Assembly: GCF_009905725.1 (NCBI RefSeq)
Contig: NZ_JAAAKV010000011.1
Coordinates: forward strand, 62,001-126,000
Direction of reading: 5' to 3'
DNA: 64,000 bases
Origin: Emticicia sp. CRIBPO
GTDB lineage: Bacteria > Bacteroidota > Bacteroidia > Cytophagales > Spirosomataceae
Shown here: one piece after another, positions 9,520 to 17,326 of the stretch
How positions within the stretch are numbered: position 1 is the first letter of the stretch
How the letters are laid out: the number at the start of each line of letters is the position of its first letter
Program-made: the position numbers and the translations under genes
Notes under the pieces: model-generated
Seen by the model: only the letters and a program-made list of their open reading frames with translations
The model's database searches: none
Told to the model about the DNA's origin: nothing

Positions 9520-10668
9520 ATGAAAATATTTTTAAGCTCAACCGCATATGACTTACTTGACTTCAGAGCGAAAATCGTTGAAGTTCTAAGTAAAAATGGA
9601 CATGAAGTTATCTTTCATGAAAGCCCAACTTTTCCCGCTAAAATTGATTTACATTCACATGACCAATGTCTTTTAGCTATTGAAGATTGTCAAATGGTAT
9701 TATGCATAATTGACAAAAGGTATGGAGGCAAATACAGTGGAGATTTGTTGAAGAAAGACAAGTCATTTAAATTTTCAATTTCAGGATTTGATGCCAAAGG
9801 AGACAGACTAAAAGAAGAGATTGAAGTAACAATTGACAAAATGAGTATCACATGGTGTGAATTAGAGAGAGCATATAGCCTAAACAAAAATGTAATTACG
9901 TTTTGCAGGCAAAGAACACTTGACGAAAAAGAAACTAGACGGCACAATCAATATTTAAAAACATTCAAACCAGCGTATGCGGAAAAGAATGGACTGTTTG
10001 ACCTTATTGATTGGATTACTAAACAAAGACGAAATAACTGGATCGTTCCGTATAGTACAATTGTTGATTTTGAAGAGAAATTGAAAGTTTACATTGACGA
10101 ATATGACAAACTTAAATTAAAGACCACAGTAAGTAAGAAATATACTAAAAACAGGATTTGTATAATAGTCGAAGGAGAAATAGATAGAATAGTTGTTCAA
10201 ACACTTATTAGAAAGTCAAAAATCCAAGGAGATTTTGTAATTATTCCCTCATATGGAAAGTATAGAATAGTTCAAAATGCGAATGATTACATAAAACCGT
10301 TTGCTGAAACTTTTGACCAAGTCATTGTGCTTGTAGACACAGATGCAAAAAATGCAGAACAATTTGAGACTTTTAAAAAGAACTCACAAATACTGCTGGG
10401 CAATTTAATTAAGCCAAATGTGCATTTTTATGGAGCAAATCCAGAAATTGAGTCATGGATAATTGCAGGTATAAATGAGGATCTGTATAGACGCTACGAA
10501 GGCTACATAACCAAAGAGATATTTAAGGAATTTTATGGGTCCCCGACAATTGACAATGTTAGAGCATGCTTAAGGAAATTTAATATCGTTCAAGCACTTC
10601 AATTATCAGACGACATGCAACTTTTTGTATCCTTTCTGAGAGACGTAGCATTTATGGAAAGAAGGTAG
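9520..10668 (+). CDS. DUF4062 - TOPRIM-like fusion protein, putative defence effector
   Basis: A 382-residue cytosolic protein with two recognisable parts. Residues 1 to about 180 look like DUF4062: start MKIFLSSTAYDLLDFR, then a Rossmann-like pattern with HDQCLLAIEDCQMVLCIIDK and RYGGKYSG. Such domains usually sit at the N-terminus of STAND NTPases and other conflict proteins. Residues about 210-320 resemble a TOPRIM/OLD-type catalytic domain: IIVEGEIDRIVVQ supplies the conserved Glu and VIVLVDTDAKN the DxD, followed by NPEIESWIIAG. No ATPase lies between or after them. The next genes encode an AIPR protein and a nuclease-like protein, supporting a phage-defence role. The domain assignments are by eye; the fused architecture is the unusual point. 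Confidence 0.68.
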   Translation: MKIFLSSTAYDLLDFRAKIVEVLSKNGHEVIFHESPTFPAKIDLHSHDQCLLAIEDCQMVLCIIDKRYGGKYSGDLLKKDKSFKFSISGFDAKGDRLKEEIEVTIDKMSITWCELERAYSLNKNVITFCRQRTLDEKETRRHNQYLKTFKPAYAEKNGLFDLIDWITKQRRNNWIVPYSTIVDFEEKLKVYIDEYDKLKLKTTVSKKYTKNRICIIVEGEIDRIVVQTLIRKSKIQGDFVIIPSYGKYRIVQNANDYIKPFAETFDQVIVLVDTDAKNAEQFETFKKNSQILLGNLIKPNVHFYGANPEIESWIIAGINEDLYRRYEGYITKEIFKEFYGSPTIDNVRACLRKFNIVQALQLSDDMQLFVSFLRDVAFMERR

Positions 10669-11052
10669 AAGCACAACAGCTAAACATGGCTTTGAGTCAG
10701 ACTGGCTGATATGTAAACATTGATCTTTATGCGTCTAACAAACTTTAGTAATAAATTGAAACTTTGTGGTGCGAAAAACAGCCGAACGCAAAGCCTAAAA
10801 CCGTTAGACGTAAAATCATTGACCCTTGACACCAGTAGAATACGAACGACTTCAATGGGGCAGGTTTCTTTCTTTTAAGTTTCTTGAGATTTGGGAGAAT
10901 ATTGTGAATGTGAGAATTGTAGAAACGATGGGGCTTAACGATTAATAGAACAATACAAGCCCATCCTTAAAGGATAACAGGTTATCCAACTGCAGCATTC
11001 AGTTATTAATTCTCTTTTTTTAGTAATATCCGAAAACATATTTAACATTTAC
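10669..11052. other. Spacer between defence genes, contains attC-like repeat
   Basis: About 385 bases. The attC-like element (10732-10810) is annotated separately. Nothing else is recognisable; a short palindrome-like ggataacaggttatcc lies near 10970, close to the promoter region of the AIPR gene. Confidence 0.5.
10732..10810 (+). repeat. Integron attC-like inverted repeat
   Basis: Outer arms cgtctaac and gttagacg are perfect 8-bp complements. Read as attC they satisfy RYYYAAC (GTCTAAC) and GTTRRRY (GTTAGAC), 77 bp apart. A second imperfect pair lies inside (ctttgtggtgcg with cgaacgcaaag). The inner core (tttagtaataaattgaa and cgaacgcaaagcc) recurs at 22088-22172 upstream of another gene. 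No integron integrase is present in the window, so the assignment is structural only. Confidence 0.5.
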
Positions 11053-11079
11053 GTGATCCCAAAAAAACAGAAAAAACAT

Positions 11080-12783
11080 ATGCATAGAATAATTAAATCT
11101 CACTTGGAGAGCTTCGTCAAAAATAATGGATTTGAGCAACTAGATGAAAGTGTTCAATTTGAAATGTTTGTCAACTATTCAATAATGTCGGCGAAAATGA
11201 TTGGCCCTATCGAAATAGAGACCATTACGACTAGTGATAATGACGATGGTACAGATGGAATTGCTATCCTAATTAATGAAGAATTAGTTATATCAGACGA
11301 AGACGCAATAACCGTATTCAAATCCGAACGAAAAAATCAGGACGTAGAAGTTGTCTTTATACAATCTAAAAGAAGTGAATCCTTTGATTTGGGGGATTTT
11401 TTGAAATTTAAAGAATCAATTAATAAATTTATAACTTCAGACAATTACGACGTTAACGACGACATTCAAGCATCGGCAAGAGAAACTTTTGACGTAATAA
11501 TAGACAATGTAACAAAGGTCAGAAATGGAAAACCTTCTTTTACTGCGAGATATGTAACCACTGGACTTTATCAAAAACCAGAAGCAATTGAAGCTGCAAA
11601 AAATGAATTTGTTAGACAGCTAAATGAACTCGGCTACTTTAGTGAAATCGATTTTCAATTTTTAGGGAGAGATGAAATAACAAAATTATGGGTAAACACT
11701 TATTCAGGGGTGACTTCGAAATTATCCATGTTCAGTAATGCTCCGCTTCCGAGTATTAGTGGAATTGAAGAAGCTTATTTAGCCGTGGTAAAAGCAAAAG
11801 ACTTCGTTAATGAACTTCTAATTAATGAAGACGGCAATCTACGAAGCAATGTATTTGAAGAAAATGTTAGGGCTTTTTTAGGAACTGAAAATCTTGTAAA
11901 TAGTGCTATTTCAGAAACAATAAAAAACAAAAAGACTTCTTCAATGTTTCCAGTATTAAATAATGGGATTACTATTGTAAGTGAAGATGTAAGGGTTCAG
12001 GGAAATATCCTTCATCTTCAAAACTATCAGATAGTCAACGGTTGCCAAACATCAAATGTTCTATTCGAAAATCGGGATAATTTAGGAGATGATTTGATGG
12101 TTAATCTAAAAATAGTTGAAACTTCTAATGAAGATGTCTTCTCAGAATTAGTACGTGCTACAAATAGCCAAACACAAGTTGATGAAACACAGTTTATTTC
12201 ATTAAGACCGATTGTAAAAAGAGTTGAAAATTACTTCAACACATATGAAGGTCAAGATGGCCGAATTTATTTTGAGAGAAGAGATAGGCAGTACATTGGA
12301 AAAGATGTACCGGGTATAAGAATATTTTCAGTTAATATAGCTTCAAAAGCCGTATGTGCTATGTTTATTGAAAGGCCAGAATTATCATACCGGTACCCAA
12401 AAAGAATGTATGAATTATTCACAGACAAAATGTTTGCCGAGGATGTTAAAGAGATTGTTTTCTACACTGCATGTTTGACATTATATCGTCTGCACTTACT
12501 TGTAGCTAGTGCCGATATTCCCCAGAATATGAGAAAATACAAGTGGCATATTCTCTTACTCGTTAGAGCAATTATTTGTGGAAAAAAAAACTCTCAAATA
12601 AATTCTAAGAAAATTGAAGCTGAATGTAACAAAATAATTCAAGCACTAGCTAAGCATGGAGATACAGTTAAAGAACCATTTAATAAAGCTGTAGCTATCA
12701 TTCAGTCTATTACAGACATAACAGATGACAGACTTAAAAGGCAAACTATAATGGACGAAATGCTTCAAAAAATCGATACCTAG
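11080..12783 (+). CDS. AIPR family protein (abortive phage infection resistance)
   Basis: Belongs to the AIPR family, first defined from lactococcal abortive-infection proteins. The signature region is clear near residue 295-380: NNGITIVSEDV, YQIVNGCQTSNVLFEN and VRATNSQTQVDETQF. The length (about 567 residues) is normal. An N-terminal nuclease-like segment is suggested by IEIETITTSDNDDGTDGIAI and VEVVFIQSKRSE (a D...QSK arrangement), as in many AIPR proteins. I chose ATG 11080; an in-frame GTG at 11053 would add nine residues. The neighbours, DUF4062-TOPRIM upstream and a nuclease-like gene downstream, make a defence cluster likely. The gene is AT-rich and probably horizontally acquired. Confidence 0.88.
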   Translation: MHRIIKSHLESFVKNNGFEQLDESVQFEMFVNYSIMSAKMIGPIEIETITTSDNDDGTDGIAILINEELVISDEDAITVFKSERKNQDVEVVFIQSKRSESFDLGDFLKFKESINKFITSDNYDVNDDIQASARETFDVIIDNVTKVRNGKPSFTARYVTTGLYQKPEAIEAAKNEFVRQLNELGYFSEIDFQFLGRDEITKLWVNTYSGVTSKLSMFSNAPLPSISGIEEAYLAVVKAKDFVNELLINEDGNLRSNVFEENVRAFLGTENLVNSAISETIKNKKTSSMFPVLNNGITIVSEDVRVQGNILHLQNYQIVNGCQTSNVLFENRDNLGDDLMVNLKIVETSNEDVFSELVRATNSQTQVDETQFISLRPIVKRVENYFNTYEGQDGRIYFERRDRQYIGKDVPGIRIFSVNIASKAVCAMFIERPELSYRYPKRMYELFTDKMFAEDVKEIVFYTACLTLYRLHLLVASADIPQNMRKYKWHILLLVRAIICGKKNSQINSKKIEAECNKIIQALAKHGDTVKEPFNKAVAIIQSITDITDDRLKRQTIMDEMLQKIDT

Positions 12784-12943
12784 AATATACGATCTAGATG
12801 TACCATCAATAATGTGATTGAATATGACGGCATCAAGAATATATTCTCGATTTTTTGTTCAATAATAAGCTTTAGCAGACGGACAACAGAAACTGCCAAT
12901 ACTTCAACAATATACCTAAATTAATAACCCAATAATTGTAATT

Positions 12944-13483
12944 ATGTTAAGCAAAATTCAACTTTTATTCGAAACCGCAAATAATAAATTTCTTAGTAAA
13001 GAATCAGAGGCTATTCTATCAGGAGTAAGCGAAAGAAATTTATGTGGCTCTCTCATGTTATACATACGAGAAGAGTTAAACAATTCTCCTTATAAAGAAT
13101 ATTACACCGATATTGAATATAATAGAAAACAAGATGGAAAAATCAAGACAATCGTTCAAGGAGAATATGAAATAATTCAAATATGCTGTGACTTAATAAT
13201 ACACAGCAGGGGCGAGAATATTAAGCAGGATAATTTAATTGCGATTGAAATGAAGAGAAGTACACATTCACAAGCTGAAAAAAGAAAAGATAAGATTAGA
13301 CTTAAATGTTTGACAAGAGATACATTTGATGGAATTTGGTCATATGACGGAAAGACATTTCCAGAGCATGTGTGTAGATATGTGTTAGGAGTGTATTACG
13401 AAATAAATGTTGAACACAGAAAAATCGAATTTCAGTATATGACAAAGGGAAAAATGTTCAAACAATTTTCCATAAGTTTTTAA
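12944..13483 (+). CDS. Small PD-(D/E)XK nuclease-like protein, 179 aa
   Basis: No named family is recognised, but the core looks like a restriction-endonuclease fold: a strand with Asp (IIQICCDLIIHSRGE, near residue 83) followed about 20 residues later by IAIEMKRS (ExK). This is the D...ExK spacing of PD-(D/E)XK enzymes. The protein is cytosolic, with helical flanks and a C-terminal beta section. It follows the AIPR gene after 160 bases in the same orientation and is probably part of the same defence cluster. Whether it cuts DNA or RNA, or acts as an accessory factor, cannot be read here. Confidence 0.6.
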   Translation: MLSKIQLLFETANNKFLSKESEAILSGVSERNLCGSLMLYIREELNNSPYKEYYTDIEYNRKQDGKIKTIVQGEYEIIQICCDLIIHSRGENIKQDNLIAIEMKRSTHSQAEKRKDKIRLKCLTRDTFDGIWSYDGKTFPEHVCRYVLGVYYEINVEHRKIEFQYMTKGKMFKQFSISF

Positions 13484-14235
13484 TAAAACTAGTCTAATGT
13501 AAGTTTTTGCTCCGAGTGAACAAAACCTGTCGGGCCGTACATATTCATGTTCTAAATGTTTTTTTTCAATGGAATTCTAGCTATAAATTTGACTCTCATG
13601 TTTCAATTTCCCGAGCCTTAGATCATAGTAGAAAACTTCTCAAGCCGGACCCATGAAAAATAAACACTTCCATTAACATACCCCTTGGCCGGTTTAATGA
13701 CTATACCTCAAGAGTTCACTATAAAAATGTTTAAATGAGTAAATAATGAGCCTTTCTAATTCTATCCTTTTGTTGTTCAAGCCTAAGAATTATTCTTTGC
13801 CTTTCAGTTGTGATCTCCGAATTCAGTTTTTCCATTTAGCATCAACTGTTATCGACGTTTTTTCATGCAACCGCATTGTTAGACTGTAAAAAAATAACTG
13901 CGGACCTATCAAAACTAAACTGCTTTTAGATATGAACAAAACCGAAATAGTAAAACAAGACCGGTTGTAATTTTCGACAACTTAGACGACTTTAAAAAAT
14001 TATACTCTGGCTATTAGGTTTAGAGCAACAACACAATTCAAGAAGTATAGACTGTTTATTCCAATAGTTTCGAAAAGCTGATAGGATACCAATAATTAGG
14101 ACAAGATCATCCAAAGCCTCCCACCCCCAAAAAAACTACCGTATTATAATTTCTCGCCGAAAATAGGTGACTTTTCCGGGGGTCGGGCGTCTGAATAATG
14201 ATAAAAACTATTTCCAAATTTTAAACAACTCATGT
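13484..14235. other. 750-bp AT-rich gene-free stretch
   Basis: No supported gene on either strand. A minus-strand frame of 34 codons (about 13735-13837, starting MEKLNSEITTERQR) reads like a helical fragment, but it has no context and is not called. A GTTAGAC heptamer near 13878 has no partner arm. The stretch probably holds decayed remnants at the edge of the acquired segment. Confidence 0.4.
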
Positions 14236-14700
14236 ATGTTTAACAAAAACAAAATCTCCGCTACACTTTCGGCTGCAGAAAGAGATGAAATCATCGCTAA
14301 AATCGCAGAAATTAAAACCAAACTACCGTTCCTGCTTAACCTCACCACTGCCGAAAGGTCTCAATTCAGGAAAATGGGCAACAAAGGGTTGGCTTATGTG
14401 GCTGATTGTCTTCGTGCCGGAAAGGCTTTTCCCAGCATCATTCCTCCGTCGATCGACATCGTTGAACTTGAAAAAGACCTCACCCTTCACAACTACCTGA
14501 GCGAGATCGCAGTAAACATCAAGTCGCTGGCTGAAGGAATCGAAGACACCATGACCGCGGCGGGATCGGATGCGATGAGCAACTCAGACGACATTTATGC
14601 CTATCTTAAAAGGTCGGCTGGGAGCGACGACAACATCAAAGCACAGTTATCGCAAATTTCTGCCCACTTTAAGAAAACAAGAAAGAAAACAGAAGAGTAA
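14236..14700 (+). CDS. Hypothetical helical protein, 154 aa
   Basis: Cytosolic, mostly helical protein of unknown function. I took ATG 14236 (MFNKNKISATLSAAERDE) rather than the longer frame from 14167, because the upstream part is low-quality sequence and coding-like composition begins here. Segments such as YLKRSAGSDDNIKAQLSQI followed by a basic tail (KKTRKKTEE) suggest a helical bundle with a charged end. GC content rises again relative to the defence block, so this may be resident DNA. It is followed by a strong terminator and then the heptad-repeat tract. Confidence 0.7.
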   Translation: MFNKNKISATLSAAERDEIIAKIAEIKTKLPFLLNLTTAERSQFRKMGNKGLAYVADCLRAGKAFPSIIPPSIDIVELEKDLTLHNYLSEIAVNIKSLAEGIEDTMTAAGSDAMSNSDDIYAYLKRSAGSDDNIKAQLSQISAHFKKTRKKTEE

Positions 14701-14725
14701 ATCTCTCAAAGTACCCACACTGACA

Positions 14726-14766
14726 AACACCCCGTTGAACAATTGGTTCAGCAGGGTGTTTTTTAT
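14726..14766 (+). terminator. Rho-independent terminator
   Basis: Stem acaccccgttgaac pairing with gttcagcagggtgt, a short aattg loop, then a T-run. It ends transcription of the 154-residue gene. Confidence 0.85.
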
Positions 14767-14784
14767 TCTACCAAAGTGTATATC

Positions 14785-15300
14785 AATCATCTTTAGGGTC
14801 ATACGGATGACCTCAGAGATCATACCGAGCAGCTTTTTGGTCTTATGGAGCACCTTTGAGATCATATCGAGTAGCTTTTTGGTCTTATCGAGGAGCTACT
14901 GAAGTCATATGGAGCGTCTTTTTGGTCATATGGAAGACCACAGAGATCATATTGAGCATCTTTTTAGTCTTATCGAGGAGCTACAGAGGTCATATGGAGC
15001 ATCTTTTTCATCATATCGAGGAGCTCTGAGATCATACCGAGCAGCTTTTTGGTCTTATCGAGGAGCTACTGAGGTCATATGGAGCATCTTTTTGGTGTTA
15101 TCGAGGAGCTCTGAGATCATATCGAGCAGCTTTTTCATCATATCGAGGAACTCAGAGATGATACCGAACATCTTTTTGGTCATATTGAGGAGCTTTCAGA
15201 TCATACCGAGGAGCTTTTTGGTCTTATCGAGGACCTCCGAGATCATACCGAGCAGCTTTTGGGTCATATCGAAGGTCTAAAAAAGTATATCGACCTGTAA
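14785..15300 (+). repeat. 21-bp (seven-codon) tandem repeat, decaying coiled-coil coding tract
   Basis: About 24 imperfect 21-bp units alternate between two types, roughly gatcataccgagcagcttt and ggtcttatcgaggagct, giving a 42-bp higher-order unit. In one frame the units encode heptads such as DHTEQLFG and LIEELRD, a classical coiled-coil pattern. The last 61 codons (15115-15297, stop at 15298) are fully open in this frame. Upstream units carry TGA where others have CGA or AGA (about 14857, 15027, 15112), a TAG, and 1-base length changes that shift the frame. No good start codon or ribosome site precedes it. Best read as a decaying heptad-repeat gene; a DNA-level repeat with another role is possible. 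Confidence 0.75.
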
Positions 15301-15423
15301 AGCACAGGAAGCTTGCCAAACCTTGTAGCAAAACCCTCAAAACGTCCAAATTTTCATTGCAAAAGTATTTTCTGATCAATAAAATATGTAATTTTCACCC
15401 TCAATAAAACCCGTTCTAATTAT

Positions 15424-15849
15424 ATGACACATACAGCAACACCCAACAAAAGAATTCATGAAGGCCGTAATGTAAAACGTTTCCGCGAGATGCTGGGCAT
15501 CAAGCAGGAAGCCCTGGCGTTTGAACTCGGCGAAGAATGGAACCAGAAGAAAATATCGATTCTGGAGCAGAAGGAGCGTATCCAGACCCCTGTTTTAGAG
15601 CAGGTTGCAGCCGTACTGAAATTACCGGTAGAAGCATTTATGAATTTTGATGAAGAACAGGCGGTCAACATCATTTCGAATACATTTGACAACGGCTCCA
15701 TATTAAATGGCATCAACTATAACCCGACCTTTCAGCCGATAGACAAAATTGTTCAGCTTCACGAGGAAAAAATAGCCCTTTACGAGCGGATGCTGAAAGA
15801 AAAAGAGGAGATGATAGCGAGGCTGGAGCGGTTGATTGAGGGGAGGTAG
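15424..15849 (+). CDS. XRE-family helix-turn-helix protein with C-terminal coiled coil
   Basis: A 141-residue DNA-binding protein. Residues about 12-70 form an HTH_3/XRE domain (VKRFREMLGIKQEALAFEL, then KISILEQKERI and LEQVAAVLKLPVEAFM). After a variable linker the C-terminus is a coiled coil (IVQLHEEKIALYERMLKEKE), probably for oligomerisation. This arrangement is common in Bacteroidota. The promoter region upstream (15300-15423) has no obvious operator. It is followed immediately by REP-like repeats and the RAYT gene, but nothing links it functionally to them. Confidence 0.88.
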   Translation: MTHTATPNKRIHEGRNVKRFREMLGIKQEALAFELGEEWNQKKISILEQKERIQTPVLEQVAAVLKLPVEAFMNFDEEQAVNIISNTFDNGSILNGINYNPTFQPIDKIVQLHEEKIALYERMLKEKEEMIARLERLIEGR

Positions 15850-15854
15850 GATCG

Positions 15855-16029
15855 GCTTTCCAACGTCAGCTTTCCAACGTCTTCAGACGTACCGGAAGGC
15901 GACACGCGGTCTCTGACCGCTGTTTGAAAGCTTCGTTGAGGGAAATTCGGATGGTGTCCTTTAAGATGATAAACGGTATCGGTCGGAGACCGAAGTACGC
16001 CGTCCTTACGTCTGAAGACGTTGGACAGC
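15855..16029. repeat. REP/BIME-like element A
   Basis: Palindromic element built from small hairpins: acgtcttcagacgt at the left, gcggtctctgaccgc, tcggtcggagaccga, and acgtctgaagacgt at the right. The ends gctttccaacgtc and gacgttggacagc are near inverses of each other. The left tip is duplicated (15855 and 15869). First of two copies upstream of the RAYT gene. Confidence 0.9.
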
Positions 16030-16154
16030 ATGCGGTTCTGACCGCTGTTTGAAAGCTTCGTTAAAGAAAATTTGAATAGTATCCTTTAAGAGGATAAACG
16101 ATATCGGTCGGAGACCGACGTCCGCCGTCCCTACGTCTGAAGACGTTGGACAGC
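16030..16154. repeat. REP/BIME-like element B
   Basis: Directly abuts element A and lacks the left acgtcttcagacgt tip. It contains gcggttctgaccgc, a spacer like that of A (gtttgaaagcttcgttaaag), tcggtcggagaccga and acgtctgaagacgttggaca. It lies 25 bases before the RAYT start codon. Confidence 0.9.
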
Positions 16155-16179
16155 CACCAACAAAAAAAACACACAAACA

Positions 16180-16782
16180 ATGATTAAAGGAAATTACATT
16201 CGCAATCAGGACGTTATGCATTTTCTAACGTTGACCATCGTAGACTGGGTAGACGTATTCACCAGGAAGAAATACAGGGACATTCTTCTCGACAGTCTTC
16301 TGTTTTGTCAGAATGAGAAAGGACTTACGCTCACCGCCTACGTCATTATGAGTAACCACATACACCTCATCGCACAATCTGAAAACGGAAGGCTTTCGGA
16401 CCTCATCAGGGACTTCAAAAAGTTTACGGCCCAGAAAATCCTGGAGGAAATCGAAACCCCGGAAGAGAGCAGATCAGACTGGATGTTAAAAAGATTTCTT
16501 TTTGCAGCAAGAAATAACCAGAAACACAGTGAACACCAGTTCTGGAAAACAGGCAATCATCCTGAGGAGATTTTTTCTGAACGTTTCTTATGGACCAAGA
16601 TCAATTATATTCATATGAATCCGGTGAGAGCCGGGATAGTTTCGAAGGCGTCCGATTATCTTTATTCAAGTGCTTCAAATTATGTGGACAGAGAAAGTCT
16701 GATTCCAGTAACCATTGCAGGCATGCCGATCATTAACCCCTTAAAAAGTAAGGGCTTTGATGTGGATATTATGAGTTGGTGA
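16180..16782 (+). CDS. REP-associated tyrosine transposase (RAYT, Y1/HUH family)
   Basis: Single-strand DNA transposase related to IS200/IS605 TnpA that acts on REP palindromes. The 200 residues contain the HUH motif in SNHIHLI (His60 and His62) and the RAYT signature KINYIHMNPVRAGIV carrying the probable catalytic Tyr near 143. There is no accessory TnpB. Two REP-like elements lie immediately upstream and three immediately downstream, the first touching the stop codon; two further copies and fragments lie up to 8 kb away. The gene appears intact. The family is normally immobile itself but is associated with the spread of its REP sequences. Confidence 0.92.
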   Translation: MIKGNYIRNQDVMHFLTLTIVDWVDVFTRKKYRDILLDSLLFCQNEKGLTLTAYVIMSNHIHLIAQSENGRLSDLIRDFKKFTAQKILEEIETPEESRSDWMLKRFLFAARNNQKHSEHQFWKTGNHPEEIFSERFLWTKINYIHMNPVRAGIVSKASDYLYSSASNYVDRESLIPVTIAGMPIINPLKSKGFDVDIMSW

Positions 16783-16942
16783 GCTTTCCAACGTCTTCAG
16801 ACGTAAGGACGGCGACACGCGGTCTCTGACCGCTGTTTGAAAGCTTCGTTAAAGGGAATTTGGACAATATCCTTTAAAATGATTAACGATGTCGCTCGGA
16901 GACCGACGTCCACCGTCCTTACGTCTGAAGAAGTTGGACAAC
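16783..16942. repeat. REP/BIME-like element C
   Basis: Starts on the base after the RAYT stop. Complete element: gctttccaacgtcttcagac tip, gcggtctctgaccgc hairpin, gtttgaaagcttcgttaaag spacer, ctcggagaccga hairpin, and an acgtctgaagaagttgg tip with one change. Confidence 0.9.
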
Positions 16943-17075
16943 ATGCGGTCTCTGACCGCTGAAGGAAAAGTTCGCTAATAAAGGATATCTGGGATCTAAC
17001 GAGTGGCCGCAAAAGCATCTGAATATCGGTCGGAGACCGAAGTACGCCTTCCTTACGTCTGAAGACGTTGGAAAG
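16943..17075. repeat. REP/BIME-like element D
   Basis: Head-to-tail behind C: gcggtctctgaccgc, a different spacer, tcggtcggagaccga and acgtctgaagacgttgg. Lacks the left tip. Confidence 0.88.
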
Positions 17076-17187
17076 CACGCGGCCTCTGACCGCCGATAAG
17101 GATATCTGACAAATTATACCAAAAACATCCTGAATATCGGTCAGAGACCGAGGTACGCCTTCCTTACGTCCGGAGACGTTGGAAAGC
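17076..17187. repeat. REP/BIME-like element E
   Basis: Third tandem copy: gcggcctctgaccgc, a shorter spacer, tcggtcagagaccga and acgtccggagacgttgg. Compensatory-looking changes in the last hairpin (tccgga instead of tctgaa) keep it foldable. Confidence 0.85.
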
Positions 17188-17302
17188 TGGGCTTTTAACT
17201 TCGGCAGTAGCTAACCGTTGATGAAAACACTTTGAATTTCGCTACAGAATCAATCAAACATTATTTTTCGCTGTAATATACTTTCTGAAAAGATGGAAAT
17301 AT

Positions 17303-17310
17303 TAAATTTG
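17303..17310 (+). promoter_or_regulatory. Bacteroidota -7 box for the 17327 regulator
   Basis: TAAATTTG matches TAnnTTTG, 17 bases before the start codon. No clear TTG -33 box is present at the expected distance. Confidence 0.45.
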
Positions 17311-17326
17311 TCTTTGATAAAAAAAC

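Noticed and set aside
4766..13483. A conventional integrase-bearing genomic island behind pccB
   Set aside because: No tyrosine or serine integrase, transposase or relaxase was found in this stretch, so an island in the strict sense is not supported.
13735..13837. 34-codon minus-strand frame starting MEKLNSEITTERQR
   Set aside because: Too short, no ribosome site and no neighbour; helical composition alone is not enough to call a gene.
14909..15280. 123-codon plus-strand frame through the tandem repeats
   Set aside because: It switches between repeat phases and becomes Ser/Ile-rich in the non-heptad frame; the repeat structure explains its openness. Annotated as a decaying repeat instead.
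15855..17187. Possibility that the repeated palindromes form a CRISPR array
   Set aside because: Repeats are composite hairpins of variable length with similar, not unique, spacers, and no cas genes are present; the adjacent RAYT gene explains them as REP elements.
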